Shown here in pieces: positions 1 through 10,407 of a stretch of 52,958 nucleotides of DNA; the stretch's first letter is position 1; each line of letters opens with the position of its first letter. A program made the translations under genes and the position numbers. The stretch is from Gamarada debralockiae (Eukaryota; Ascomycota; Leotiomycetes; Helotiales; Hyphodiscaceae), in the NCBI GenBank assembly GCA_002803225.1, contig NXFV01001832.1, positions 1 through 52,958 of the forward strand, read 5' to 3'. The notes below the pieces were generated by a model that was not told the DNA's origin, did not search any database, and was given only the letters and a program-made list of their open reading frames with translations.

Positions 1-269
1 CGTGGCATCTTCACAGCACCTGAGGGTTAAATATTTCCTTGGTGAGAAGGAGTAGCGGGGCTGGTTTTGTATAGTCACGTGAAATCTCTTGACACTTTGG
101 ATTTGCTTGGCACGCTTTGTTCAATTCAACTTTCCACCAATATATAGTTGATTCAGTTTCCGAAACAGTTCATCCAGGCAATCAAAACCGAAACAGCAAC
201 CTTGAAATACGTGGTTACACCCCCTCCTCCTCCTCTTTCCTCTCTAAACTTTGGGATCGTTCTGTTTCT

Positions 270-1259
270 TCAGACACTCTTTTCGACAGTCGCGGCCATG
301 CATGACTTCCAGTCTTGCTCTTTTGGCACCCATTCCAAAGCCCTCAACTTTTCTGCCTTGCTTCGACAGCTAGCTCCCCACAGAAATGCTCCATACGGAT
401 GAATCTCTGTTGCCTGCTCGACAGTTAACTCATCAAGCTCGGCAGTTTTTAAGACTCCAAGCTCTTTGAGCTTTTCTGCAACGAAGGTTGCCTGCTCGCG
501 GAATGAGAGTTCTCCAGTCTGAATGAAGTAGTACCCTTCCTTGCCGAACTTCAAATGAGGCGCAGATCCATCTACCGCTTTGCCAACAGCCAAGGCGATT
601 GCAGACGCCACGTCATGCACGGAGACCCAGCTCCAGACGTTTGCACCCTCGTCGATCACAAAAGCCTTCCCGCGGCCTGCGACTAACTTGACATACCCGT
701 GACCAAAGCTGTCCTTCTTGAATGCGCCGGTTCCGTTGCCCATAATCTGGCATGAACTTAAAATGACCGTTTTGACCCCGGTTTCCTCACCGGTCTTCAT
801 AATGAGCTGCTCGACGGCGACATGATCGCGTGGCGGAGTGAATGAGAGGATAGCGTCCATGTCTTTAGCATCGCTGTAGATTTTGGCGGCGGGCTTCCCG
901 ATATTGGGATTCATGGGGTCAATCAGACTTGTGACACCAGAAACATGGATAAAGATACCCTTTTGAGGCCTGGACGCCAAACCCACTAACATACTAGTGA
1001 TGCCCGCATTATTATCTCCTGCAATGTCGACCACGATATCCGCCTTACTGGCAGAAGTGACGAGAACTGAATTCGACCCAGAAGACAAGCTGCCAATGAT
1101 GGGAGTCACCGTGGGGTAGGCTACCTTCAAAGTCTCGGCTTGTTCAGGAGTACGGACTAGAGCGGAGAAGGTAAAGCTTGGGTAAGTCGATAGGAGAAGA
1201 GCAAGTGCGGTTCCCCCTACGTAGCCGGTAACACCGGTGACGAAGACGTGGGTAGACAT
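270..1259 (-). CDS. NAD(P)-binding epimerase/dehydratase-like protein (extended SDR fold)
   Basis: Single-exon reading frame of 329 aa. The N-terminus has a Rossmann dinucleotide-binding signature, GVTGYVGG, at about residues 8-15. It is followed by an alternating beta/alpha pattern typical of NAD-dependent epimerase/dehydratase or NmrA-like proteins. The usual SDR Tyr-x3-Lys pair is not evident: the helix after the SSC-type strand reads RDHVAVEQLIM. It may therefore be a non-classical reductase or a dinucleotide sensor. The start is the first ATG, directly before the Rossmann strand. It is on the same strand as the cupin and P450, but its upstream region lacks the CGG-N4-CCG site found in front of the other cluster genes, so membership of the cluster is uncertain. 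The substrate cannot be told from sequence. Confidence 0.85.
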   Translation of the reverse strand: MSTHVFVTGVTGYVGGTALALLLSTYPSFTFSALVRTPEQAETLKVAYPTVTPIIGSLSSGSNSVLVTSASKADIVVDIAGDNNAGITSMLVGLASRPQKGIFIHVSGVTSLIDPMNPNIGKPAAKIYSDAKDMDAILSFTPPRDHVAVEQLIMKTGEETGVKTVILSSCQIMGNGTGAFKKDSFGHGYVKLVAGRGKAFVIDEGANVWSWVSVHDVASAIALAVGKAVDGSAPHLKFGKEGYYFIQTGELSFREQATFVAEKLKELGVLKTAELDELTVEQATEIHPYGAFLWGASCRSKAEKLRALEWVPKEQDWKSCMAATVEKSV

Positions 1260-1964
1260 TTCTTGACTTGTTTTCGTCTGAGGTAGGATTCAAAGATGTG
1301 ATATTGCTTTGATGTCAACGTAATGATAACGATTGCGAAGGTCAGGGCAGCTTTGTTGAATTGCGTTCGTGGGCCGCTCTTACTTTAATATGAATATAAG
1401 ACAGGATATGAGATGTGAAATTGAGACTCGTTTCTCTGACAAGTTTTCGGTGATCATAACGGAACAAGGAGAAACTGCGGAGGAGTCGAGGTGGCCTGAA
1501 GTTGCCCCGAATTCCGTCCGATGTGCAACAAACTTTGACTAAATTTCGGAATCATAACACCGGAGGAACATCTCCCCTCTGATTTGTGGTTTTCTCCTTC
1601 CAACACAGTCCGAGATTTGTAATCCGCAGTAATCCGTACATCTCTCGGAACCACCAATAAACGGCTCTTAGCCTCCAGCCGCTGCTCTGTTGTAAGTAGA
1701 CTATCCCACTTCAGGAAGCTGGTTCAGCTCCGTCTGCGGGCTTCATATCTCTTCTATTTTTGGAGTTATATCTGCAGCGTTCAATTGCAAGAAAATAAGG
1801 CATCCAACAATAATAACGCGTTTTGAAGTGGTATCTCAGAAAAAGTAGGGCAAAAGTCATATGCTTCTCAATCAGTGGAAGGCTTTACGTAAAAGTGATA
1901 ACAGTCTGTTCTATTGCTGATGTTCCTGCCTCTATCTAATAGTTAAAATGTCTTCTGCTTCTGT
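1260..1964. other. Intergenic region between the epimerase-like gene and the cupin gene
   Basis: About 700 bp holding the promoter side of the epimerase-like gene and the 3' side of the cupin gene. The open frames here are short and lack codon structure. I see no repeat, RNA gene or CGG-N4-CCG site. Confidence 0.5.
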
Positions 1965-2639
1965 CTAATGTCCATTACCGAAGTCATGGGACAGCTCGCC
2001 AAGTTCAAGCTTGATCTCCTTGCCATTGATCGGCTTGATGGGCTGGACATCCAGAAGTACAAACAGCATGCGCCCCGGTTTATCCTCAGACAAGTTACGC
2101 CATCTGTGGGCAGTTCCTCGCTGCACAAGAACGTCTCCTTGACGCATAGTTCGCTTCTCGCCACTGTCAAGCTCAACTTCAAATTCGCCCTCAATCACTG
2201 TTCCGTAGTCCAGCGACATGGCCCGATGGAGTGGGGACTCTACACCTGGTGCAAAGTCGATCATGCGCACGAGAGTACCGTTGGGCGTATGTAGGCCAGG
2301 CTATTTACATTCCACATGAGTTAGAAATAATGTATCTCAGAAACAAAAGCCGACATCACTGACAGTGTTATTCCGTGCATTTATCAAGTCCACTTCATCG
2401 TTGACATCCACCGCCGCGCCTTCTGTGGTGTAGATGACGTTTTGAACCCCCCGGCCGTTTCCCATAAGAGCATGATGCGTTCCGTTGTCCGATGGGAGAA
2501 AGACGCCTTCACCATTTGCATCGTGCGTCGTGATATAACGCTTGATGTCTCGGAGACCTTTCCCCGGGAATTGTGTGAATGGTCCAGGGATGGCGTACTT
2601 CTCGTCGAACGTTGGGGCTTTGACTTTGACTACTGGCAT
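1965..2639 (-). CDS. Cupin-domain protein (two exons)
   Basis: Exons 2639-2364 and 2300-1965, joined in phase 0 by a 63-nt GT-AG intron (donor GTCAGT, acceptor AATAG), give 203 aa. Splicing makes the frame continuous through NNTPGLHTPNGTLVRMIDF. The C-terminal half is a single cupin barrel. Cupin motif 1 is degenerate (SPLHRAMSLDYGTVIEGEF, with only one clear His). Motif 2 (GDVLVQRGTAHRWRN) keeps its Gly, His and Asn. Small fungal cupins of this type often sit in secondary-metabolite clusters and may act as isomerases, cyclases or dehydratases, but the reaction here is unknown. With half of the usual metal ligands missing, metal binding is uncertain. A palindromic CGG-N4-CCG site lies 231 bp upstream of the ATG. 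Confidence 0.85.
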
Positions 2640-2869
2640 TTTGATGGCGGAGAGAAATATGTTGTACTTGTTTGGTTGAGGAAATTCGAATTGACTGGAA
2701 TTCTAAATGGGTCTGCATATTCAGTTCTCATTTATAGAACTTTGTTTTAAAGTTATTGGAGCTGAGCTCAATTTTGATTCCGAAATAATAATCAGCGACG
2801 ACCCTCTAAACCGTCCTTCGGCCGCGGAAAGAGAAGCTTCCTCCATGAATCAATTTCTGGCTGTTTTAC

Positions 2870-2879
2870 CGGAACTCCG
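2870..2879. promoter_or_regulatory. CGG-N4-CCG palindrome upstream of the cupin gene
   Basis: Core of a 16-bp inverted repeat, TACCGGAACTCCGGTA (2867-2882). Its near edge is 231 bp from the cupin ATG. CGG half-sites as an inverted repeat are the classical binding pattern of fungal Zn2Cys6 factors. Binding is inferred. Confidence 0.45.
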
Positions 2880-3212
2880 GTATAGATAGGAAGTCATTCT
2901 GATAGGATCGCGTCCGGGCCGCCTCGCTTAAGCCCCTAGTCCGGCCTCGGCTATTTGCAACTCCTGAGCTCACAGTGAATCTCTACAGCAACCCTATTGC
3001 AATTAGTCAGCCACATCTCCTAGAAATGAGGAAACATTAGATCCGAATGATGTTCGTATTTAAATGTCAATTCGGGCCCGGAACTGGGGTGTAAGGCACA
3101 TAGCTAGATCACGTGACTAAATTGTGCACATACCCTAGCCTCTGGTTGGAATTTCCTATTGTTTCCTACGCACTATAACTCCGTCCGCCCCAAAGTGCTC
3201 AGTCTATCTATT

Positions 3213-3222
3213 CGGTATTCCG
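3213..3222. promoter_or_regulatory. CGG-N4-CCG site upstream of the small Leu/Gln-repeat ORF
   Basis: The sequence TTCGGTATTCCGTG contains CGG-TATT-CCG. It lies 223 bp before the first ATG of the 3445 ORF and is the same pattern as in front of the P450, SDR and PKS genes. Confidence 0.35.
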
Positions 3223-3444
3223 TGCTGTGGCGGCATACAAGAATGGGCTTCTAGGAAGCATACATGAGAGCTCTCCGAGGATACAAGAGACCTCCATCTT
3301 GTCGATTTGAACCCTTTTGCTTTATTAGATCAACTACTCTAACCTTTTACCTGTCGATCATCCATCTTGTGGCAGTAAGATTGATTCTTTCAGCACGGAA
3401 GAGGTAGTTCTTCTCGGAAGTCTTGCTTTATCCCGTCCTAAATA

Positions 3445-3810
3445 TTGCAAACGCGCCCACTCGACGTCAGAGCCATGAACGTCTCAAGCTCAAGTCAAAA
3501 TTCTGCACAGAACCTCAAGAGAAAGGCCGAAAGCTCCTTGCATCATGGGAACCCAAAAGACGACCTGAATATTCAGAATTTTCAGAGCCTTCAGAGCCTT
3601 CAGAATCTTCAGCACCTTCAAAATCTCCAGACCGTTCAGAACCTCCAGAACCTTCAGAGGGTCTTGAACTTCCTTGCAAACCAGGAACTTCAAATCAAAG
3701 CTCTTGAATCACGTTTAAATCAACTCGAAAAACATGTAACTCGTGTTCGAAACAATGCCAGTCTCAAAGAACCATCCAAGCTACCGAAAAGTACGTCGAT
3801 GCCCTGTTAG
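3445..3810 (+). CDS. Small hypothetical protein with Leu-Gln repeats (predicted coiled coil)
   Basis: ORF of 121 aa from the first ATG, or 111 aa from the in-frame ATG at 3475. After a basic, Ser/Asn-rich N-terminus, residues of about 46-70 consist of short LQ(N/S)LQ repeats. These come from 9-bp DNA units at 3580-3660 and are followed by a heptad-like stretch (IKALESRLNQLEKHV). The protein looks like a small helical coiled-coil protein. No DNA-binding zinc cluster is present, so it is not an obvious cluster regulator. A GTACGT donor-like site near the 3' end leaves room for a further exon. It may also be a non-coding repeat that happens to be open. Support comes from the upstream CGG-N4-CCG site at a spacing like that of its neighbours. 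Confidence 0.4.
   Translation: MQTRPLDVRAMNVSSSSQNSAQNLKRKAESSLHHGNPKDDLNIQNFQSLQSLQNLQHLQNLQTVQNLQNLQRVLNFLANQELQIKALESRLNQLEKHVTRVRNNASLKEPSKLPKSTSMPC
3580..3660 (+). repeat. Degenerate 9-bp tandem repeat inside the small ORF
   Basis: Imperfect copies of a CTTCAGAAC-like unit, roughly nine in a row. They translate as Leu-Gln-Asn/Ser in the 3445 frame. Confidence 0.7.
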
Positions 3811-4549
3811 GCCAAGCCAACAAACATTAAGTATCCGAAGAAGCGACAGAATTATATGTTGATCTCCTGTGATCCGAGTCAACGAATTTTCTGGCGGTCA
3901 GAGCAAGGAGGTCGACGAGGAGAGATGTCAGGAGGCAGTTCATGCAGAACAGGAGGTGGAGGTGGAAAGGAAGGGTGAATATTCAAAATGAGCAGTTCGT
4001 GCTGGATGTTGTAAAAATTAGAAATCGGAAGAAGCGAGAGACGGCTGCCACTATTTGAGCTTCTCACGATTTTCAAATTCGAGCCCTTAGCTTAGAGTGT
4101 ATACTAGCTACCTCAACCACTAGAAAATATAAGAATTAAATATCTCGTTTTGAAACATTCCCTACGTCTAGCATTGAATCTGTGGCCTGTTGGACATAGT
4201 AATTAGGAAAGCGTGGGTGGCTGCCCATGAACGAATCATGAAATCAGTGCCACGGTGAGCGGTACACCCGTACACACAGTGTTCCAAATAGAGTAAGTAG
4301 AGTGAGAGAACATAGTGAAGTAACTTCGTCTTACTCGTATTGCCATAAGGCAAAGAGCCGGAAATATTGGATTGCTGAGAAGGTGGAGAGTAGAATGAAT
4401 GGACTGAACTATAACTAATAGCTATTGTAATTGAATATTACCGTTGCATAGCCTTTCTCAGACCGCCTTCTTCTCCAAGTGAAGAACGCGAGTGATGAAG
4501 CAGTTTGAACGTATGTAGGCAATTCTACCAAAAATTTCCGTCCTGGGCT
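3811..4549. other. Intergenic region between the repeat ORF and the P450
   Basis: About 740 bp with the 3' ends of two convergent genes. Short open frames only. Nothing else recognised. Confidence 0.45.
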
Positions 4550-6566
4550 TCAGGTCGAAGCCGCTGCTGTCACTTCTTCACGTTTGGTAATGCGCACCCA
4601 CATATCCTTCTGCAAGAACAACGTGAAATTTCGACTCTTCCACGGCGCGGTTGGGTACATCAGCGCGAAGTCGAAGCGTCGGAAAAGCTGCCATTGTGTT
4701 AGTTCTTGTTCTGAAATTAAGCTAGGTGGTATATTTACCTCGACAAAAATCTTATCCAACTCAACCAATACGATTGCCTTACCCAAGCAGCCCCATCTCC
4801 CTGTACCAAACATCAATTCCATGGTTCTCTCCATCTCTTTCTTCTGGGCTTCAGGGGCCTCAATCCACCGCTCTGGCCGGAAGACATCGACTATGTAAAA
4901 GGGGGAGTTAGTTTTTGCTTCATTCGGACGGATTTCAGAGGGTATGCATGCTCCTGAGAGTTTCTTCTGGAGAACTACTCCATTTCGAGAAAGATTCCTC
5001 CATTTTGCTCCTGAGTCACTTTCGAATAGGAAACATTCTCCTCTCCTGATACGTACCGTCCGTTCCGAACACCTCGTGTCGCTGAATGCCCCACCCGCAT
5101 TGTCCAATACCAGTTCCACCGGGAATAAATCTGCCATTGATAGTCTCTCCACCAGGGTTCACCACTTTTGTTAAGAGACCAGTGATGGGCGGATGAATAC
5201 GCAGGCCTTCCTTAATGACGGCTTGAAGGTATGGCATCTGGCGAGACTCTGCAGATGTAATAGGAGATGAGATGGCACCCTTGAGAATGGCTGCTTGAAT
5301 TTCGGCAACGAGGGTATTGTAAACACGTGGCGTGCTCATTATGTACAACATGGTTGCACGAATAGCAGTAGCTGTGGTATCGGATCCAGCAAGGCTAGAA
5401 GAGTTCAGCATATGGCCCTGTTTGGATTCGCAGGTGAGGGAACTAAGAAACTCACATGGTGGTCAAAATTTCAGATTCAGCTTGGCGCTTGTCGAGACCA
5501 TTTCGGATGAAAGTTCCAAGCATGTCGTTATCTCTCTCCAAAGCGCTGGGGCCATATCGTTCCTCGACAACCTCTTTTGCGACCCTGTGTGATTCGCATA
5601 TAAGCGGGTATTCCCATGACATATTTCAGACGTTTTAATTCTTACCCCATCAATTTTCCTCGTCCAGTCTCATCCTTTGCACTTGGTCCAAGTAAAGTTA
5701 CCAAGCCACTTCCAAAGACTATTTGTCCAAGCGTCGGTGTCGATGAACACAGAGTTGCCAGAGGCAGTTCCTGCTGCACGATTTTGATGAAGTTGTACAT
5801 ATCTCTGTCTTCGGTTAAGTATCCAAATGCTTTTCCAAAAGCAATACTTGTGATGACATCGAGAGACCAGTATTGCGCAGTGCTGGCAAGGTCGATGGGC
5901 CGGACGTCTTTTGTCGTCGAAATATACTTGCGCTCAATGAGGTTCACAAGCGAGGCAATCTCAGCATCAATCCTGGGGCCAAGGTCCCTATTCTCTTTCA
6001 AAGAATACTATTCAGGAAGTTAGCTAAGGATAAATTCAAGGGAGCTACATCTTTTACTTACACCAGACTGCATTTTAGCCCTGAGCTTGTCATGCTTGTC
6101 GATATTCGTCTCCGAGAAAACGCTATGGACGTATGGATCAACTTTGAGAGCAGCATACCAGCTCGATTTCTGATGTTTATATTTTGCGGCACTCATGTAA
6201 CGAATGGTTTCAGGATCGCTGGTCATCAGCCAGTTTGGGCCTATTCGTGCAAGATCGCCTACACATGGAAGTTATCATCCGCAAATTGGCCTGCCAAGGG
6301 CAAGGTGCCGAGAGAGAACGATAGCCCATACCATATTTTTTGTTGACTTCATAAAGTTTCATATGTAATTCCCCGGTTGTAGTTGCCCCAAACAGCCAGG
6401 CTTCAGAAAACCCGGCAAGCCATGGCCCTTTGAACATGCGAAGACGATACCAAGCTTGGACGTAGTACAACACTGTGGCAGCGATGATCACAGCTGCCAG
6501 CACGATGGAAAGAGAAGGCCTTGGGAATAGCCATGATTTATTGATTGTAATGTTGCTGTCTGCCAT
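4550..6566 (-). CDS. Cytochrome P450 monooxygenase (seven exons)
   Basis: Exons 6566-6332, 6258-6062, 6007-5646, 5584-5456, 5394-5057, 4890-4739 and 4687-4550 join in consistent phase to 516 aa, a normal length for a microsomal fungal P450. All six introns are GT-AG and most have a clear branch site. An N-terminal membrane anchor follows the chosen ATG (WLFPRPSLSIVLAAVIIAAT). An in-frame ATG at 6632 would add 22 residues before the anchor and is less likely. Diagnostic motifs are the I-helix AGSDTTAT (about residues 310-317), K-helix EGLR (370-373), FRPERW (424-429) and the heme loop FGTGRWGCLG with Cys455. It would hydroxylate or otherwise oxidise the cluster product in the ER membrane. The frame is intact. 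A CGG-N4-CCG site lies 231 bp upstream. Confidence 0.93.
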
Positions 6567-6796
6567 TTTGGAGGGGGTTGAGAGATTAGTAATTCCCTTG
6601 TAACTCTTTGCGATTTGTTTCGGACGGATCAACTTATTCTTTGCGCTTCCGGATTTGCTCGCACATATACAAAGCTACAATTTGGAAAATCATGGCAAAA
6701 TCACGCCAGAACGGCATTAACTCCCCTGTGACCCTCTTGGATTGATCTATATGTCCCCTCCCCGATTGAGTTCCGAGAGCCCAGCGTCTATCACGC

Positions 6797-6806
6797 CGGA
6801 ATACCG
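6797..6806. promoter_or_regulatory. CGG-N4-CCG site upstream of the P450
   Basis: GCCGGAATACCGGT contains CGG-AATA-CCG, 231 bp before the P450 ATG. This is the same distance as in front of the cupin gene. Regulator binding is inferred. Confidence 0.45.
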
Positions 6807-7213
6807 GTTGATTTGTTGAGAATGCGACAATCCATCGCAGGACTCCGCACCGCGCCGGAATATTGTTCCTCAGCAAACGGTAGCAGTCAAATCCGTAGGA
6901 ACTTTATGGCCTCATGGTTAGAGACTCCGTAAGCTGTCATAGGAATGAGCATGTCGGGACGGAAGGTGCAGGTGGCATCGCTTTGGAGGACGGAAGTGAG
7001 GCATACGACTTGGCGAAGTAACCGAGATGCCGGCTAAAATGTGACCAGCACGTGCTACAGTGCGCTAATTGCTACTAAATTGATGAAACAAAATCGGAAG
7101 TAATTTTATTTCTTTAAGAATAAAGGCAAATAATCCACGTGTCATTTTATGCATTGTTCTTTAAAGGCTAGAGCTATGCGCTAAAAACCTCGTACTCGCA
7201 TCAGGCCGGTATT

Positions 7214-7320
7214 TCAAGATTATGGGCAGCGGAAAAGGGTCTAGCACGTCGAATTGGTCAAGTAGGGTAGAATAGAGCCAATAGTATGGCAGACACCAAT
7301 GATGTATTTTAAAGTAAAGG
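7214..7320 (+). repeat. Dispersed direct repeat, copy 1 (about 107 bp)
   Basis: Starts TCAAGATTATGGGCAGCGG and ends near AAAGTAAAGG. It is closely similar, in the same orientation, to 18536-18640. The two copies bracket the SDR-SDR-PKS block. Probably a transposon or LTR remnant. Confidence 0.75.
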
Positions 7321-7413
7321 CTCAAGACAAGTAGCCACGTAATATATAGGTCAGACTGGCTTACTCAGCTGTCTTGCCTGATAAACAAGGCATTTATTGA
7401 CAGGGTAGGCTGC

Positions 7414-8412
7414 TTATCCAAGTTTCATCTGCAACGTCGTTCCTCCATCGACAATCCATCCAACACCCGTTACATAACTTGCTTTGGGCCCACTCAGGAA
7501 CAGAATCACGTCAGACACCTCTTCTTGACCTGCGATGCGTCCGGCCGGGATCCCCTTCACAAGCGTCGCAAACAGATCTTGCTGGCCCGCGAAAGCCTGG
7601 TCCACCATTGGCGTTTCCACCCACGAAGGACACACTGCGTTGACACGGATGCCGTAGGCGGAGTAGTCGATGGCTGCGCACAGATGTCAAGTCAGTACGA
7701 ACAGCATATTTCTGGAGACTGCATCTTACCGGCCGTCTTCGTAATACCCATGATAGCGTGCTTTGCTGCCGTGTATTGCACAATCGCAGGGGCTGCTACA
7801 AACGAGTTGGCCGATCCGAGATTCACAATGCTCCCCCTTCCTATATCACGTGGACCCGTCCGCCCTGAGACCACTCGTGGTTCTTGGACCTTCATCGCTT
7901 GGCCGACTGCACGGACACATAGCAGTGTGCCTTTGACGTTAACGTTAAAAAACGTCTGGAACTCATCGAGCGAGGCTTCTGAGACCGGTCTTGGCTGTTG
8001 GACACCAATCTGGGTCGTGCTCGTTAATTTTCCCTCTTCAGTGCTTAATTTCCGTTCTCGACTTACCCCGGCACTGTTGACGCTGTAGTCAATGCGGCCA
8101 AATTCATCCTGTACGTTTTTCACCATAAGCTCTACGCTCTCTTCACTGCTGACATCGACTTTTATGGCGATAGCGCGAAAATCGGGGTTTGTTGCTCTTG
8201 CCCGTCCCTCTTCTGCAGCAATCTTAGCGGCAGCTAGATTTATGTCTGCAAAAGCTACGCCTGATGCGCCCTCGAATGCAAATGCTATCGCACAATCACG
8301 GCCAATGCCACTTCCTGCGGGTCCGTCAGCTTACTGTAAGGAGATTTAGCCTGCGTGCGCAGAGGACCCTCATACCAGCTCCAGTTACTAGTGCTACTCC
8401 GTCGAGCTTCAT
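7414..8412 (-). CDS. Short-chain dehydrogenase/reductase (classical SDR, four exons)
   Basis: Exons 8412-8376, 8314-8067, 8009-7730 and 7673-7414 give 274 aa. The phases are consistent and the introns are GT-AG of 56-61 nt. The cofactor loop TGAGGSGIG (residues 10-18) is completed only after the first intron is removed, which fixes the 12-codon first exon and the start. Further SDR hallmarks are NSAG, catalytic Ser161 in NLGSANS, and Tyr174/Lys178 in YTAAK. Length and motifs fit an NAD(P)H-dependent ketoreductase or alcohol dehydrogenase of the cytosolic SDR type. It probably reduces or oxidises an intermediate of the neighbouring PKS pathway (inferred from context). A CGG-N4-CCG site is 137 bp upstream. 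Confidence 0.92.
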
Positions 8413-8834
8413 TTTGCTTTCCTGATGCAAGAACTTCTCATCAGCGAAAATAAGAGCATAATATAGAAGCATTCGTTGTTGCGGTACTTCTGGTTGGCTT
8501 CGGAACGCCAAGTTGGCTATCAGTCCGCTGCGGGCGCCGGGGAATGACCGGATTTCCGTCCTTGGCTTTGAAATCACGCTTTTGTTCGACAGATTCCACT
8601 CCGCTTAAGTTACATGAGGCTTCAATCTAAATCTGACATGCATGGACGTTGAGGCAACGATTTTGTTCCAGTCATGTTTCGGAAGCTGGTGATAGTGACA
8701 CAGTCTCGGTCTACACAACGCTACTCCAAAGTTGGATATCGAAGTCACAAAGCAGTGTTTGCTACCTTTTCAGAAAATAATTATTGAACAAGTTGACATT
8801 TTTGAGCACCCGTACGTTTTATTATTGTTGTTTT
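8413..8834. other. Spacer between the two SDR genes (promoter of the 7414-8412 SDR)
   Basis: About 420 bp, tail-to-head on the minus strand. It holds one CGG-N4-CCG site and no gene. Confidence 0.5.
8549..8558. promoter_or_regulatory. CGG-N4-CCG site upstream of the first SDR
   Basis: ACCGGATTTCCGT contains CGG-ATTT-CCG, 137 bp before the SDR ATG at 8412. One of five such sites in the cluster's intergenic regions. Confidence 0.4.
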
Positions 8835-10128
8835 CTACGGAAGCTTTATACTACCAGAGCTGTTATTGGCCAGTCTACCGAGGTCGAACATACGTCCGAA
8901 CAACCAGTCCTGCCTCTGTCAGCACCGAATCCAGTCTCCCCATCACTAACATTGATTGATGTAATGACTTACCCAAAATGTTCGAGGTAAGAGCGCGTCG
9001 ATCATTCTGATTGTTCCCGATGATGCTCCAAACCAAAACCAGGCAGCAGGAGACTTCTTCAGTATCTCTTTCACGACTCCTGTGGCATACTGGTCTGGTG
9101 TAATGGCATCTTTGGCAAAACTATTAGTTATGTGAACATTCGGTAGGGTTTGGGGAGGCCGATCGCTCACTTGGTGTTCGATAAAGGTGTGCTTGGAAGG
9201 CTTCGTTCATGGAGTAGAAAACAGAATCTGGTAAAGGCTTAGTATTAGCTGAGACCATGGAGTCGAGTTCAGCTCACCTTGTGGTAAGGATCTTCCGTGG
9301 TCATTTTTCAGAATGTTCGTACTGACTTCGCCTGATATGATGTTCACCACTCTAACACTGCGCTTTTGTTTAGGATCCTTGTCTGCAAATGTGGGGATGT
9401 CCATACCCAAAAGGGCGCATTTCCACCCGCAGTGTGCTTCCATAGTGGTGTAATGCTGCTTTGCTGGCATTATATGATGCCCCATACACGAAAGGGCAGA
9501 CGCCTCCGATAGATCCAATGTTCACAACAACACCCTTAGCTTCGATCAGCATTGGGTGGAGGAAATGCACGACCCTCATTGGGCCAAAGACGTTCACTGC
9601 AAACATTTTCTCGACATCAGCGACCTTGGTGTCAGTGGCTGGCATGGTATAACCTGTAGTAGTCAGTGGCTGAATTCGTCTAGAGAAGGCGAGGTACTCG
9701 CAGATTCCACTTGAGTTCACACGCACGTCAGCAATTTTCTGTTTCACAGTATTTGTTGGGACTTACGCATTGTTGATCAAGATATCCAGTCTTCCTCCAG
9801 TGAGCTTCTGGAGAAAATCTTTGAGCTCCTGTACGCTCGTATCTTTTGTTACGTCTGTTCGAACGACGTGGACGCCTTTGGACAGAAGATGGTCGGCAGA
9901 TTCATGGGGAAGAAGAGTTGAGATGACTTGGATATCTTCAAAATAATGATCAGCAAGCTGTATCTGCAGAATAGCTAGGAACTCACTTTTTTCTCTTAAA
10001 CGAGCGGTAAGAGCGTGGCCAATTCCACCGTTACCACAACTATTCGGAGTGTCAGACCAAAGTTGCAAGTTCTACTTCAAATAAGGATTGCATTACCCAG
10101 TAATCAGCGCAAATTTCTCTTGACTCAT
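8835..10128 (-). CDS. AYR1-like short-chain dehydrogenase/reductase (nine exons, one of 8 nt)
   Basis: Proposed exons: 10128-10097, 10039-9987, 9935-9767, 9709-9702, 9653-9407, 9357-9278, 9227-9171, 9109-8973 and 8909-8835. They give 285 aa with every phase matching. TGCGNGGIG (residues 10-18) is the cofactor loop; NNAG, Ser135 and YNASK (Tyr148, Lys152) are catalytic. The C-terminus, LLPRTFWDWLFGRMF, resembles the membrane-associated tail of 1-acyl-dihydroxyacetone-phosphate reductase-like SDRs, and the last exon is found only by splicing. The 8-nt exon supplies the Gly-Ile after NNA. The intron that follows it (9701-9654) would be of GC-AG type. It is 48 nt long with no stop codon, so it may instead be retained as 16 extra residues. 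The gene is transcribed divergently from the PKS across a shared 554-bp promoter, which argues for a role in the same pathway. Confidence 0.85.
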
Positions 10129-10397
10129 TCTTGCTTTAGAGAAGCGAAGATTCTAAATTTCAAAGGTAGCAACGGTTCCTGCAGCTGCAACTCTCTTAAA
10201 GTTTCTAAGTCAGGAGAAAGTACCGGCTAGAAACCTTAACGACTGAACTCATTTCTGTCTGCGTCGCGCATAATCCGGACTCTTTCCTGGGCGGAGTTCC
10301 GACCCAAAAGGATTGGCTCAGAGATTGAGTGGAATTGTTGAGCTGTGGGTCCCTGCAGCAGGTCGGTACTAGCCTCACGGCCGTCTTCTTTCAGCAT

Positions 10398-10407
10398 CGG
10401 GGTACCG
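10398..10407. promoter_or_regulatory. CGG-N4-CCG site in the shared SDR/PKS promoter
   Basis: ATCGGGGTACCGGTG contains CGG-GGTA-CCG midway between the divergent SDR and PKS starts, so one site could serve both genes. Confidence 0.45.

Larger units (their letters stand above)
2640..3444. other. Divergent intergenic region with two CGG-N4-CCG sites
   Basis: Promoter region between the cupin gene (-) and the small Leu/Gln-repeat ORF (+). It holds CGG-N4-CCG palindromes at 2870-2879 and 3213-3222 and one TCACGTGA-type box near 3110. No other gene is visible. Confidence 0.55.
6567..7413. other. P450 promoter and spacer, with a dispersed repeat copy
   Basis: Contains the P450 promoter with its CGG-N4-CCG site and, at 7214-7320, one copy of a repeat found again downstream of the PKS. 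No gene is seen. Confidence 0.5.
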
